Assembly (NCBI RefSeq): GCF_014640975.1
Contig: NZ_BMHO01000001.1
Location: 1,932,166-1,996,165 of the forward strand
Direction of reading: 5' to 3'
Source: Microbacterium faecale
GTDB lineage: Bacteria > Actinomycetota > Actinomycetes > Actinomycetales > Microbacteriaceae
Length of the DNA stretch: 64,000 nt
The position numbers and the translations under genes are program-made. The notes beneath the pieces are model-generated. The model searched no databases. It was not told where the DNA came from and was given only the letters and a program-made list of their open reading frames with translations. Shown here piece by piece: positions 38,440 through 47,603 of this stretch (position 1 is the stretch's first letter; every line of letters starts with the position of its first letter).

Positions 38440-40678
38440 GACGGTGTCGACGTCGTCGGGGCCGAGCCTGAGATGGCTCGTTCCGCGCATCTTCACGCGC
38501 GCGAAGCCGAACGCCTCGGTGCGCAAGCTGATCGACACCGTTCGGCAGAATCATCCGCGCGTCGACGTCTCGCTCATCGACAAGGCGTACCGCGTCGCGG
38601 AGGAGAAGCACCGCGATCAGAAGCGCCGCAGCGGTGAGCCGTACATCACGCACCCGCTCGCCGTCGCCCAGATCCTTGCCGAGCTCGGGCTCGCGCCGCG
38701 CGCGATCGCCGCGGCGCTCCTGCACGACACCGTGGAGGATACGGGGTACGCGCTCGACGAGCTGACGGACGAGTTCGGCGATGAGGTCGCGCTGCTCGTC
38801 GACGGGGTCACGAAGCTCGACAAGGTGAAGTACGGCGAGAGCGCGCAGGCCGAGACGGTCCGCAAGATGATCGTCGCGATGTCGAAGGACGTGCGCGTCC
38901 TCGTCATCAAGCTCGCGGACCGCCTGCACAACGCGCGCACGTGGGGCTTCGTTCCGCCAGAGAAGGCGAAGAAGAAGGCTACAGAGACGCTCGAGATCTA
39001 TGCGCCGCTCGCACATCGACTCGGGATCGCGGCGATCAAGAGCGAGCTGGAGGATCTCTCCTTCGCGGTGCTGTACCCGAAGATCTACAACGAGATCGAC
39101 AGCCTCATCAAGCAGCGCACGCCGCAGCGCGAGGAGTACATGCAGAAGGTGATCGGCGAGGTCACCCGCGACCTCGGCGACCTGCGCATTCGCGGATCCG
39201 TCTCCGGACGTCCGAAGCAGCTCTACTCCGTCTATCAGAAGATGGTCGTGCGCGGACGCGAGTTCGACGACATCTACGACCTCATCGGCATCCGCGTCAT
39301 CGTGCCGAGCGTACGCGACTGCTACGCGGTGCTCGGCGCGCTCCACGCGCGCTGGACGCCGCTGCCGGGGCGTTTCAAGGACTACATCGCGACGCCCAAG
39401 TTCAACCTCTACCGCTCGCTCCACACGACGGTGATCGGTCCCGGAGGCCGCACGGTCGAGCTGCAGATCCGCACGATCGAGATGCACCAACAGGCCGAAT
39501 ACGGCGTCGCGGCGCACTGGATGTACAAGGAGCGGATGCAGCAGACCGGCGGCCGCGCGGATGCGCGCGCAAGCGACCAGGACATGGCCTGGATCGCGCG
39601 CATCAGCGACTGGCAGGCCGAGACCAAGGATCCAGGGGAGTTCCTCGATTCGCTGCGTTTCGAGATCGGCGCGAAGGAGGTCTACGTCTTCACGCCGAAG
39701 GGTCGGGTGATCGGCCTGCCAGCGGGAGCGACGCCGGTCGACTTCGCCTTCACCGTGCACACCGAGGTCGGGTATCGCACGATGGGCGCGAAGGTGAATG
39801 GGCGCCTCGTGCCGCTGGAGAGCGAGCTGCAGTCGGGCGACGTGGTGGAGGTCTTCACCTCGAAGAACCCCGACGCGGGTCCGAGCCAGGACTGGCTCAC
39901 GTTCGTCAAGAGCACCCGTGCGCGCAACAAGATCCGCGGCTGGTTCACCAAGGAGCGCCGCGAGGAGGCGATCGAACAGGGCAAGGAGTCGATCGCACGG
40001 GCGATGCGGCGTCACAACGTCTCGTTCGCCCGTCTGAAGGAAACCCTGCCGGAGGTCGCGGCGGGAATGCACTACCACGACATCTCCGCGCTCTACGCGG
40101 CGATCGGCGAGGGTCACGTGTCGTCGCAGTCGGTGCTCGAGAAGGTACAGGGCGCGCTCAGCGAGTCCGAGCCGGCGACGGGCATCGTCGAGCTGCCGAC
40201 GGGCGCACGGGAGCGGCCGCGGTCCGGCGACTCGGGCGTGCTCGTACGCGGCGCCCCCGACATCCTCGTGAAGATCGCGAAGTGCTGCACGCCCGTGCCC
40301 GGTGACGAGATCGTCGGATTCGTGACGCGCGGCAGCGGCGTGAGCGTGCACCGCGCGGACTGCGCAAACGTCGAGGCGTTGCAGCGCGACCCGGAGCGAA
40401 TGATCGACGTCGAATGGGCGCCGGAGACGAAGGCCGTCTTCCTCGTGCACATCCAGGTGGAGGCGCTCGACCGGGGCGGCCTGCTGAGCGACATCACGCG
40501 GATCCTCACGGAACATCACGTGAACATCCTCTCGGCGTCGGTGCAGACGACGAAGAATCAGCTGGCGATCAGCCGCTACGTCTTCGAGATGGGCGACACC
40601 GTGCACCTTGATCGCGTGCTGAACGCCGTGCGACGGATCGAGGGCGTCTACGACGTCTACCGCGTCACGTCTTCCTGA
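38432..40678 (+). CDS. relA: Bifunctional (p)ppGpp synthetase/hydrolase Rel
   Basis: A 748-residue RelA/SpoT-type protein making and degrading the stringent alarmones. The hydrolase HD site has YITHPLAVAQIL and HDTVEDTG (near residue 95). The synthetase has RGREFDDIYDLIGIRV, the RFKD charge motif of bifunctional enzymes in PGRFKDYIATP, and SLHTTVIGPGGRTVELQIRT. C-terminal TGS (VYVFTPKGRVIGLPAG), the CCTPVPGDEIVG zinc-finger region and ACT domain are present. The start is TTG at 38432, with GGGAGG four bases upstream. A short ORF overlaps the start, and the 3' end overlaps the convergent AbiEi-like gene by 22 bp. Confidence 0.95.
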   Translation: MAETVSTSSGPSLRWLVPRIFTRAKPNASVRKLIDTVRQNHPRVDVSLIDKAYRVAEEKHRDQKRRSGEPYITHPLAVAQILAELGLAPRAIAAALLHDTVEDTGYALDELTDEFGDEVALLVDGVTKLDKVKYGESAQAETVRKMIVAMSKDVRVLVIKLADRLHNARTWGFVPPEKAKKKATETLEIYAPLAHRLGIAAIKSELEDLSFAVLYPKIYNEIDSLIKQRTPQREEYMQKVIGEVTRDLGDLRIRGSVSGRPKQLYSVYQKMVVRGREFDDIYDLIGIRVIVPSVRDCYAVLGALHARWTPLPGRFKDYIATPKFNLYRSLHTTVIGPGGRTVELQIRTIEMHQQAEYGVAAHWMYKERMQQTGGRADARASDQDMAWIARISDWQAETKDPGEFLDSLRFEIGAKEVYVFTPKGRVIGLPAGATPVDFAFTVHTEVGYRTMGAKVNGRLVPLESELQSGDVVEVFTSKNPDAGPSQDWLTFVKSTRARNKIRGWFTKERREEAIEQGKESIARAMRRHNVSFARLKETLPEVAAGMHYHDISALYAAIGEGHVSSQSVLEKVQGALSESEPATGIVELPTGARERPRSGDSGVLVRGAPDILVKIAKCCTPVPGDEIVGFVTRGSGVSVHRADCANVEALQRDPERMIDVEWAPETKAVFLVHIQVEALDRGGLLSDITRILTEHHVNILSASVQTTKNQLAISRYVFEMGDTVHLDRVLNAVRRIEGVYDVYRVTSS

Positions 40679-41205
40679 AGGATCGCCGCGATGCGGCGCG
40701 TGTAGGAGAGTCGGCGGCCGGCGGTCAGCCACGTGAGGAAGGCGTCGCGGAGGTCGTCCTGGGCGCGAAACCAGGCGAACGCCCGAGACGATGCTCCCTC
40801 GTCGCCAAGGAGCGTCTCCCGCGCGACGTCGTAGCAGGTGCGTTCCAGCGTCGTCACCCTCACGCCGCCCATCACAGTGAGATCCTCTGCCGGCAGCGGC
40901 CACAGGTGCACGGCGAGGCCGGCCCGCAGGAGCCGCGACGCGGGTTCGCCGGCGATGCGCTGCACGTGGTGCGGATCGGGTTCTTCAGCGAGCGCGCCGT
41001 GAATCCATGCCGCTGTCGTCCGGACGGCCGCGTGGGCGTTCGGCACGATGACCGCGGCCGCGGCGGCGCGGACGATGACGCTCGGCGGCATCGCGGTCGG
41101 GCTATAGGCCCGGCGCGAGATCGGCACGAGGTCGCCGTCGAGCACCGCCGCGGTCAGCTCGGCGTGACTGAGCGGCGCTTGCGCGCCGAGCGCGTACGGG
41201 AACAT
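40657..41205 (-). CDS. AbiEi-antitoxin-like protein without visible toxin partner
   Basis: A 182-residue protein resembling the type IV toxin-antitoxin AbiEi family: an N-terminal portion with LVPISRRAYSP and the typical segment VMGGVRVTTLERTCYDVARE (split: VMGGVRVTT then LERTCYDVARE). No AbiEii nucleotidyltransferase gene lies next to it, so it is a solitary homologue, which is common in actinobacteria; function unknown. GGGAGG precedes the ATG at 41205. Its last 22 bp are antisense to the end of rel. Confidence 0.6.
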   Translation of the reverse strand: MFPYALGAQAPLSHAELTAAVLDGDLVPISRRAYSPTAMPPSVIVRAAAAAVIVPNAHAAVRTTAAWIHGALAEEPDPHHVQRIAGEPASRLLRAGLAVHLWPLPAEDLTVMGGVRVTTLERTCYDVARETLLGDEGASSRAFAWFRAQDDLRDAFLTWLTAGRRLSYTRRIAAILQEDVTR

Positions 41206-41269
41206 GCTCCGATCCTCCCGCGCGCACGGGGCGACGCGACAGGGGTGTGGATAACTCCGCGTCGGGGCG

Positions 41270-43132
41270 TCAGCCGCCGATCGCCCGCAGCCACGCGGTG
41301 CGGGCGTCGATTGCCTCCTGCGCCTGCTTGATCGCCCTCTCGTCGCCGGATGCCTTGGCGCGCTCGAGATCCTTCTCGTAACCCTCGAGCGCCTCCCGCA
41401 GCTGCGCTTCCATGTCGTTCGCGCGGGCCTTCGTCTCAGGGTTGTTGCGCTTCCAGTCGACGTCTTCGCGATCCTTCAGGGCGAGCTCGATCTTGCGCAT
41501 CCGGCCGTCGAGGCCGCGCTCGACGTCGCGCGGGAAGACGCGTCCGACGTCCTCCCAGCGACGCTGAATCTCGGTGAGCACCTGGCGCGCGCGCTTGAGG
41601 TCGGCGATATCGGCGACCTTCGCGGCCTCCTCGAGCAGCGCCTCGCGAGCCTCGATGCGGGGCTTCGACTCGGCCTCTTCCTCGGCATTGCGATCGGCGC
41701 GGGCGCCGTAGAGCACGTCGCCGGCGGCCTTGAAGCGCGCCCAGAGGGCGTCGTCCGCCTTGCGGCCGGCGCGGCCGGCGCGCTTCCAGTCGTCGAGCAG
41801 GGCGCGGTAGGTGGGGATGCCGTCCTCGCCGCGCGAGGCAAGCGCCTCGGCGCGTTCGACGATCTGCGTCTTCTCCGCCTTCGCGGCCTTGTGCACCTCG
41901 TCGAGTTCGGCGAAGAAGGCACGACGCGCGCGCTCGATCTTCGAGCGCGAGTCGCGGAAACGCTTCCAAAGGGCCTGGGCCGTCGACTTCGGCAGACGTG
42001 GGCCGGTCTTCTGGTGGTCTTGCCAGGCCGTGAAGAGGTCGTTCAGCTCGGTCGTCGCCTGCTTCCACTGCACGTTCTGCGGATCCCGTGCGGCGAGCTG
42101 TTCGACCTTCTCGACGATGGTCGTGCGCTCGGCGATGGCCGCGTCGACGACCTCGCGCTGGGCGGCGGCCTCCTGCGTGGCCGCCTCGGCGAGCTCGTCG
42201 ATCATGGTCGTGAGGCGGGCCTCTAGCGCGGCGAGGTCACCGACGGCGGGGGCGCCGACGATGTCCTTCTTGAGCTGGCCTGCCTGGCTGCGCAGGGCAG
42301 AGGCTGACGCACCGCCGGCCTGGTGGCGCTGCTCGATCGCGTTCACCTTGAACGCGAGCTCATCGAACTTGCGCACGTAGTACTGCAGGGCCTCGTCGTG
42401 CGTGCCGTCCGGATACTCGCCGACCACGCGCCAGTCGTCGCCCTCGCGTACGGAGACGACGCCCTTCTCGTCGACGCGGCCCCATTCGCTGGCACCGGGA
42501 ATCGCAGGGAAGGTCGGCGGAACGACGGCGGGGACGTCGGGAGCTCCGGCGGGCGCGGGCGGCTTCGGGCGCTTCGCGAGCGCGGCGGGGCTCGGGACGG
42601 GGCCCGGCTTCGGTGTCGGGGAGGGCGTCGGTGTCGGGCTGGGGGCCTTGTCGGGCGCGTCGGTCCCCGCGGCTTCGCTCGCTGCCGGGGACGCATCCGT
42701 CGCGGCGCCCGTGTCGGTCTCCGCAGGCTTGTCGGCCTCGGCAGCCGTGTCGGTCTCCGCACGCTCGTCGGCCGGTGCAGCCTCGCCGGTCTCCGCTGGC
42801 TTGTCAGCCGGTGCAGCCTCGCCGGTCTCCGCTGGCTTGTCAGCCGGTGCAGCCTCGCCGGTCTCCGCTGGCTTCTCGGCCTCGGCAGCTGCTGCGGTCT
42901 CGTCGCCGGCTGCGGTCTCGTCAGACGCGACCGTCTCGTCGGGCGTAGCCGTCTGGTCGGATCCAGCGGATGCGCCAGGTGCGGCAACGTCCTCCGTTCC
43001 GACGGTCTTGTCGGACGCGGTGGTCTGCTCGGTCGTCGCCGGCTGCTCAGTCGCAGGGGGCTGTTCGGACGCGGCAGTCGCGTCGAATCCGGTGGTGTTG
43101 TCGGGGACGGCGGTGTTGTCGGAGGTCGACAC
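41270..43132 (-). CDS. DUF349 domain protein with repetitive acidic N-terminus
   Basis: A 620-residue protein. Residues about 1-200 are low-complexity Ala/Thr/Glu/Pro repeats, including three copies of ETGEAAPADKPA, then a Pro-rich linker. From about 210 (WGRVDEKGVVSVREGDDWRV) the protein is helical and coiled-coil-like with about three to four DUF349 repeats, marked by LWARFKAAGD, RWEDVGRVFPRDVERGLD and LWKRFRDSRSKIERAR. Function is unknown in actinobacteria. The GTG start has AAGGAG six bases upstream. It is divergent from rarA. Confidence 0.88.
   Translation of the reverse strand: MSTSDNTAVPDNTTGFDATAASEQPPATEQPATTEQTTASDKTVGTEDVAAPGASAGSDQTATPDETVASDETAAGDETAAAAEAEKPAETGEAAPADKPAETGEAAPADKPAETGEAAPADERAETDTAAEADKPAETDTGAATDASPAASEAAGTDAPDKAPSPTPTPSPTPKPGPVPSPAALAKRPKPPAPAGAPDVPAVVPPTFPAIPGASEWGRVDEKGVVSVREGDDWRVVGEYPDGTHDEALQYYVRKFDELAFKVNAIEQRHQAGGASASALRSQAGQLKKDIVGAPAVGDLAALEARLTTMIDELAEAATQEAAAQREVVDAAIAERTTIVEKVEQLAARDPQNVQWKQATTELNDLFTAWQDHQKTGPRLPKSTAQALWKRFRDSRSKIERARRAFFAELDEVHKAAKAEKTQIVERAEALASRGEDGIPTYRALLDDWKRAGRAGRKADDALWARFKAAGDVLYGARADRNAEEEAESKPRIEAREALLEEAAKVADIADLKRARQVLTEIQRRWEDVGRVFPRDVERGLDGRMRKIELALKDREDVDWKRNNPETKARANDMEAQLREALEGYEKDLERAKASGDERAIKQAQEAIDARTAWLRAIGG
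42771..42874. repeat. 36-bp tandem repeat, about three copies, inside the DUF349 gene
   Basis: Units at 42771-42806 and 42807-42842 are identical, and a third at 42843-42874 is nearly so. Each encodes ETGEAAPADKPA on the minus strand, so copy-number change would stay in frame. Confidence 0.9.
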
Positions 43133-43235
43133 AGGAGGCTCCTTGGCGCGGTATCCGCGTAAAGGGGAATAGGACGGGTCCAGCCTAAGTCATTGGCGGG
43201 CCGCGCGTCGGGACCGTGACGGTAACGTGGGAGGG

Positions 43236-44564
43236 GTGAACTCCTCCGGTGCGCTCTTCGCGGGGCAGACGCCCCTCGCCGTGCGGATGCGCCCGGTCTC
43301 GCTCGACGAGGTCGCGGGGCAGTCCCACCTGCTCGGCGCGGGCTCGCCGATCGTCGCTCTCGCGGATCCTGACGGCTCGAAGCCGGGAACCGTCTCGGTG
43401 ATCCTGTGGGGCCCGCCCGGCACCGGCAAGACGACGCTCGCGCAGGCGATCGCGCGGTCCTCGGGACGCCGCTTCGTCGAACTGTCGGCGATCACGGCCG
43501 GCGTCAAGGACGTGCGAGAGGCGATGCAGCAGGCGCTCGACCAGCGCGATCTGTATGGCGAGTCGACGATCCTCTTCCTCGATGAGATCCACCGGTTCAC
43601 GAAGGCGCAGCAGGACGCGCTGTTGCCGGGTGTTGAGAATGGCTGGGTGATCCTCATCGCGGCGACGACCGAGAACCCGTCGTTCTCGGTGATCTCACCG
43701 CTCCTGTCGCGGTCGCTCCTGCTCACGCTCAAGCCGCTCACCGACGTTGACCTCGCGGGCCTCATCGACCGTGCGGTTTCCGACGCGCGCGGACTCGACG
43801 GCGCGGTCGTCCTGGAAGACGAGGCACGCGACGCGATCGTGAGCCTGTCGTCGGGCGATGCCCGCCGCGCGCTCACGGCGCTCGAAGCCGCCGCCGGCGT
43901 CGCCGCAAGTGAGGCCGACGAGGGATCCGTGCCCACGGTCACTCCGGACGGTGTCGCTCAGGCGGTGGACCGCGCACTGCTGCGTTACGACCGGCAGGGC
44001 GACGAGCACTACGACGTCATCAGCGCGTTCATCAAGTCCATCCGTGGATCGGATCCGGACGCGGCCGTGCATTACCTGGCGCGCATGATCGAGGCGGGGG
44101 AGGACGCGCGCTTCATCGCGCGTCGGCTCATGGTCCACGCGGCAGAGGACATCGGCATGGCGGATCCGCGCGCGCTGCAGATCGCGGTCGCGGCGGCCGA
44201 TACGGTGCAGCTCGTCGGCATGCCGGAGGCGCGGATCCCGTTGGCGGAGGCGACGATCTACCTCGCGACGGCTCCGAAGTCCAATGCGGTCATCAGCGCG
44301 ATCGACGCGGCACTCGGGGATGTGCGGGCAGGACGCATGGGCCCGGTTCCACTGCACCTGCGTGACGCGCACTACGCGGGAGCGAAGCGCCTCGGCCATG
44401 GGAAGGGATACCGGTACCCCCACGACGACGCGCGCGGTGTGTCGCCACAGCAGTATCTGCCGGACGAGCTCCGGGGTCGGCGTTATTACGCACCGACCAC
44501 GCACGGGGCGGAGCGTGAGCTCTCCGAACGGCTCGAGAAGATTCGCCGGATCATCGGTGATTAG
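43236..44564 (+). CDS. rarA: Replication-associated recombination protein A (RarA/MgsA)
   Basis: A 442-residue AAA+ ATPase related to clamp loaders, acting at stalled forks. Walker A is [17 protein letters not shown] (near residue 56), Walker B is [17 protein letters not shown] (near 112), and sensor 1 is [20 protein letters not shown] (near 142). The C-terminal tetramerisation region has [19 protein letters not shown]. The GTG at 43236 is 7 nt after TAACGT (43223-43228), suggesting a leaderless mRNA; the GTG at 43227 would overlap that hexamer and is less likely. Confidence 0.94.
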   Translation: MNSSGALFAGQTPLAVRMRPVSLDEVAGQSHLLGAGSPIVALADPDGSKPGTVSVILWGPPGTGKTTLAQAIARSSGRRFVELSAITAGVKDVREAMQQALDQRDLYGESTILFLDEIHRFTKAQQDALLPGVENGWVILIAATTENPSFSVISPLLSRSLLLTLKPLTDVDLAGLIDRAVSDARGLDGAVVLEDEARDAIVSLSSGDARRALTALEAAAGVAASEADEGSVPTVTPDGVAQAVDRALLRYDRQGDEHYDVISAFIKSIRGSDPDAAVHYLARMIEAGEDARFIARRLMVHAAEDIGMADPRALQIAVAAADTVQLVGMPEARIPLAEATIYLATAPKSNAVISAIDAALGDVRAGRMGPVPLHLRDAHYAGAKRLGHGKGYRYPHDDARGVSPQQYLPDELRGRRYYAPTTHGAERELSERLEKIRRIIGD

Positions 44565-44580
44565 CGCCGGCGCGCTCTGT

Positions 44581-44586
44581 TAGACT
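44581..44586 (+). promoter_or_regulatory. -10 hexamer TAGACT for rpsD
   Basis: TAGACT lies 130 nt before the rpsD ATG, predicting a leader of about 120 nt. The -35 is weak (TGATTA region near 44558-44563). Confidence 0.5.
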
Positions 44587-44592
44587 TGATCG

Positions 44593-44715
44593 GCTCGAAG
44601 TCCGAGCACATCCCCTTCGTTATTCCCGCGGGTAGTGCGGCGTACGCCCGCGTGAGGGAAGAAGGCGGTATGTACGCCCGTGAAGCCGCATCTGCGGCAC
44701 GTGAAAGGAACCGAC
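44593..44715 (+). promoter_or_regulatory. Structured 5' leader of rpsD, possible autoregulatory element
   Basis: The untranslated leader contains the palindrome GGCGTACGCC (44639-44648), a direct repeat GTACGCCCG (44642-44650 and 44672-44680, 30-nt period), and a hairpin GCCGCA-TC-TGCGGC (44685-44698) just before the AAAGGA Shine-Dalgarno. S4 autoregulates through leader RNA in other bacteria; that this leader does so is inference. Confidence 0.4.
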
Positions 44716-45345
44716 ATGGTTACGAAGGCACAGGACCGTCGCAAGGTCCGCCTGTCCCGCGCGCTCGGCATCGCGCTGACGCCGAAGGCTCAGCGCTACA
44801 TGGAAAACCGTCCGTACGGCCCCGGCCAGCACGGACGCACCAAGCGCAAGGCCGACAGCGACTACGCCGTCCGTCTGCGTGAGAAGCAGCGTCTGCGCGA
44901 GCAGTACGGCATCCGCGAGAAGCAGCTGCGCACCCTGTTCAACGAGGCGAACCGCACCGAGGGCCTGACGGGTGAGATCCTCGTCGAGCTGCTTGAGATG
45001 CGTCTCGACGCGCTCGTGCTCCGTTCGGGCTTCGCCCGCACGACGTCGCAGGCGCGCCAGTTCGTCGTCCACCGTCACATCCTCGTCGACGGCAAGCTCG
45101 TCGACCGCCCGTCGTTCCGTGTGAAGCCGGGTCAGACGATCGAGGTCAAGGCCAAGAGCGAGGGTCTCGAGCCCTTCCAGGTCGCGGCCGCCGGTGGTCA
45201 CGCCGAGGTTCTTCCCGCGGTCCCCGGTTACCTCGAGGTTTCTCTCGACAAGCTGCAGGCGAAGCTCGTCTCGCGCCCGAAGCGCGCCGAGGTTCCCATC
45301 ACCTGTGAGGTCCAGCTGGTCGTCGAGTACTACGCGGCGCGCTAA
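44716..45345 (+). CDS. rpsD: 30S ribosomal protein S4
   Basis: A 209-residue primary 16S rRNA-binding protein, also expected to take part in transcription antitermination of rRNA. The S4 RNA-binding domain is at about residues 98-160 (RLDALVLRSGFARTTSQARQ and VHRHILVDGKLVDRPS). The N-terminal domain has NRPYGPGQHGRTKRK and lacks the four zinc-binding cysteines of other S4 forms, so it is the zinc-independent type. AAAGGA lies 6 nt before the ATG; an in-frame GTG 12 codons upstream was rejected. Confidence 0.97.
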   Translation: MVTKAQDRRKVRLSRALGIALTPKAQRYMENRPYGPGQHGRTKRKADSDYAVRLREKQRLREQYGIREKQLRTLFNEANRTEGLTGEILVELLEMRLDALVLRSGFARTTSQARQFVVHRHILVDGKLVDRPSFRVKPGQTIEVKAKSEGLEPFQVAAAGGHAEVLPAVPGYLEVSLDKLQAKLVSRPKRAEVPITCEVQLVVEYYAAR

Positions 45346-45356
45346 GCACCCTTTTC

Positions 45357-45398
45357 AGCAGAAGGCGCCCCGAGCTTCGGCTCGGGGCGCCTTCTGCT
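45357..45398. terminator. Perfect 19-bp terminator hairpin after rpsD
   Basis: Arms 45357-45375 and 45380-45398 pair perfectly around a TTCG tetraloop, followed by TT-GCTGTT. It lies between convergent rpsD and mesD and probably stops both. Confidence 0.92.
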
Positions 45399-45432
45399 TT
45401 GCTGTTCGGGTGGCCGGTTCTGCCCGGTGGCG

Positions 45433-46467
45433 TCACGACGCGGCAGCGAGTTGCTTGCGAACGATGTCGGCCCCCGCGCTCAGCGCGCTCATCTTCCCGC
45501 GCGCAACGTGACGGGGCAACGGAGCCATCCCGCAGTTCGTGCTCGGGAGGAGCTTGTCCGCATCGACGAACGCGAGCGCGTTTCGGAGGGTGTCGGCGAC
45601 CTCTTCCGGAGTCTCGATGGCTTCGCTTGCCACGTCGATGGCCCCGAGCATGACCTTCTTGCCGCGGACGAGCTCGATCAGGTCCAGAGGCACGCGGGAA
45701 CGGTGGCATTCCAGCGACACGATGTCGAGGGTGGACCGCTGCAAGAACGGCAGTGACTCTTCGTACTGCCTCCACTCCGGTCCGAGTGTCGCCTTCCACT
45801 CGGTGTTCGCCTTGATCCCGTAGCCGTAGCAGATGTGCACGGCGGTTTCCGCGCGCAGTCCTTCCGCTGCTCGCTCCAGCATCGCGACGCCCCAGTCCTG
45901 GAGCTCATCGAAGAAGACGTTGAATGCCGGCTCGTCGAACTGGATGATATCGACGCCGACGGCCTCGAGTTCCCTCGCCTCCTGATTGAGGATCGTCGCG
46001 AACTCCCACGCCAGCTTCTCGCGGCTCCTATAGTGGCGGTCGTAGAGCGTGTCGACCATCGTCATCGGCCCGGGAAGAGCCCACTTGATCGGCCCATCGG
46101 TCTGCTGACGCAGGAACCTCGCATCCTCGACGAACACGGGCTTCTCACGGCTCACCTCACCCACGACGGTCGGCACATTCGCGTTGTAACGATCGCGGAT
46201 CCGAATGGTCTCGCGCTGCTCGAAATCGACTCCGCCGAGATGCTCGATGAACGTGGTGACGAAGTGCTGGCGGGTCTGCTCTCCGTCGCTGACGATGTCG
46301 ATGCCGCTGCCGCGTTGCTCCTGGACTGCGATGCGCAGCGCATCCTGTTGTCCTTCGGCCAACTCGCCGTTCCGCAGTTTCCACGGAGACCAGAGGGTTT
46401 CCGGCTGCGCGAGCCATGACGGTTTCGGCAGGCTGCCGACGATCGAGGTGGGCAGGATCTTCTGCAT
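45433..46467 (-). CDS. mesD: Folate-independent core methionine synthase, MesD type
   Basis: A 344-residue protein equal to the catalytic half of cobalamin-independent methionine synthase (MetE), without the N-terminal folate-binding half. The zinc ligands are all present: His and Cys in AVHICYGYG, Glu in IVSLECHRS, and Cys in STNCGMAPL. It starts with KILPTSIVGSLPKPSWL, the usual core motif. The adjacent DUF1852 gene identifies the MesD family, reported to make methionine with its partner MesX in aerobic bacteria; the methyl donor is not known to me. AAGGGA lies 8 nt before the ATG. Confidence 0.85.
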   Translation of the reverse strand: MQKILPTSIVGSLPKPSWLAQPETLWSPWKLRNGELAEGQQDALRIAVQEQRGSGIDIVSDGEQTRQHFVTTFIEHLGGVDFEQRETIRIRDRYNANVPTVVGEVSREKPVFVEDARFLRQQTDGPIKWALPGPMTMVDTLYDRHYRSREKLAWEFATILNQEARELEAVGVDIIQFDEPAFNVFFDELQDWGVAMLERAAEGLRAETAVHICYGYGIKANTEWKATLGPEWRQYEESLPFLQRSTLDIVSLECHRSRVPLDLIELVRGKKVMLGAIDVASEAIETPEEVADTLRNALAFVDADKLLPSTNCGMAPLPRHVARGKMSALSAGADIVRKQLAAAS

Positions 46468-46487
46468 GATCGGTGATCCCTTGCCGG

Positions 46488-47480
46488 TCAGCCGACGGGC
46501 GCAGGGTAGTTGGCGGCCCACTGTTCCAGAACTCTGCGGTGCGGCTTCACGAGATGCTCCTCCGTGTATTTCCCCTGGGTGATCGCGAGATGAGCGCGCT
46601 CGTCGCGGTCGTAGGCGATTTGAGTTCGCGAATAGTCGGGCTGGTCTAGGCTTGGTCGATAGACGCTGCCGGCGGCGGAGTTCGTGTTGTAGATCTCGGG
46701 GCGATAGATCTTCTGAAACGTCTCCATCGTGCTGATCGTGCCGATGAGCTGCAGATTGGGATAGTCGTTCAGCAGGTCGCCGCGGAAATAGAACGCCAGC
46801 GGCGCAGAACTGCCGGGCGGCATGAAGTATCGCGCCCGCAATCCCATTCTGTGGAAGTACGCGTCCGTCAGCGAGGACTTCTCCTGGCGATACTCGACGC
46901 CGAGGACCGGGTGATGGTTCTCGGTGCGGTGATACGTCTTGCTCGTGGAGACGCTGATACAGATCACGGGCGGCGCCGGGAAGTGCTCCTGATACGCGGC
47001 GGATTCAAGGAAGCACCTGAAGAGCTTGCCATGCAGTTCGCCGAAGTCGTCGGGCACGGTGAACGTCGTCGTGGTCTCGTTGACCGTCGGCAACAGCACG
47101 CTGAAGTCGAAATCGCGGACATAGGACGAGAAGTTGTTCCCGACGATGCCGCGGTGGCGTTGCCCGGTTCGCGTGTCGAGGATCTGCACGTCCAGAATCT
47201 CAAGCAGCGGGAACTCCTTGCCCTCCCCGCTCGCCGTGAACTGCAATTCGACGGAGATGATCTCGAGTTCGACGGCGTACCGCTCCCTGTCCGGGTTGTC
47301 CCAGTGCGCGAGGTCGTTGAACCGACGGTCGATCATCGTCAGGGCGTTGCGGAGATTCTGCTTCCGGTCGTCGCCTCTCGCCAGATTCGAGAAGTTCGTG
47401 GTGGCGCGCGAACTACGCGACGGCACGTAGTCCTCGTCGAAGCGCGTGGTGGTGATGCTGAATGTGAACTCGTTCGCCAT
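46488..47480 (-). CDS. mesX: MesX (DUF1852), partner of MesD
   Basis: A 330-residue DUF1852 protein. It starts MANEFTFSITTTRFDEDYVP and includes HWDNPDRERYAVELEII, RHRGIVGNNFSSYVRDFDFS, HHPVLGVEYRQ and FYFRGDLLNDYPNLQLIGT; no signal peptide, membrane segment or known catalytic motif is visible. DUF1852 proteins co-occur with MesD and are needed for its activity in the reported cases. The gene is upstream of mesD with a 20-nt gap, so one operon. It is divergent from a LysR regulator gene. No Shine-Dalgarno is evident at the ATG. Confidence 0.85.
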   Translation of the reverse strand: MANEFTFSITTTRFDEDYVPSRSSRATTNFSNLARGDDRKQNLRNALTMIDRRFNDLAHWDNPDRERYAVELEIISVELQFTASGEGKEFPLLEILDVQILDTRTGQRHRGIVGNNFSSYVRDFDFSVLLPTVNETTTTFTVPDDFGELHGKLFRCFLESAAYQEHFPAPPVICISVSTSKTYHRTENHHPVLGVEYRQEKSSLTDAYFHRMGLRARYFMPPGSSAPLAFYFRGDLLNDYPNLQLIGTISTMETFQKIYRPEIYNTNSAAGSVYRPSLDQPDYSRTQIAYDRDERAHLAITQGKYTEEHLVKPHRRVLEQWAANYPAPVG

Positions 47481-47560
47481 GAGCGGTCAATCCGGGGTTG
47501 ATCGGCCGGGATCGGCCATGCGGAAGTCGGTCGCCCTATCGTGCACGCAGTCCCCGGGTA

Positions 47561-47573
47561 TCGAGAAATTCGA
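47561..47573. promoter_or_regulatory. LysR-type T-N11-A palindrome between mesX and the regulator gene
   Basis: TCGA-GAAAT-TCGA forms a dyad of the T-N11-A form bound by LysR regulators, within the 123-bp divergent intergenic region. A direct repeat GATCGGCC (47500-47507, 47510-47517) lies nearer mesX. Confidence 0.45.
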
Positions 47574-47603
47574 GATGACTATGAGTGGGTATAGCCTCAA
47601 GCT

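Noticed and set aside
42771..42874. CRISPR-like repeat array
   Set aside because: The units are contiguous without spacers and encode an in-frame 12-residue protein repeat inside the DUF349 gene.
44670..44882. A possible ORF starting at ATG 44670 in the rpsD leader and overlapping rpsD out of frame
   Set aside because: It runs deep into rpsD and continues as Arg/Pro-rich shadow sequence, so the ATG is probably fortuitous.
47481..47603. SAM or cobalamin riboswitch before mesX-mesD
   Set aside because: The intergenic region is only 123 bp and shows no recognisable multi-helix riboswitch core; a LysR-type site explains it better.
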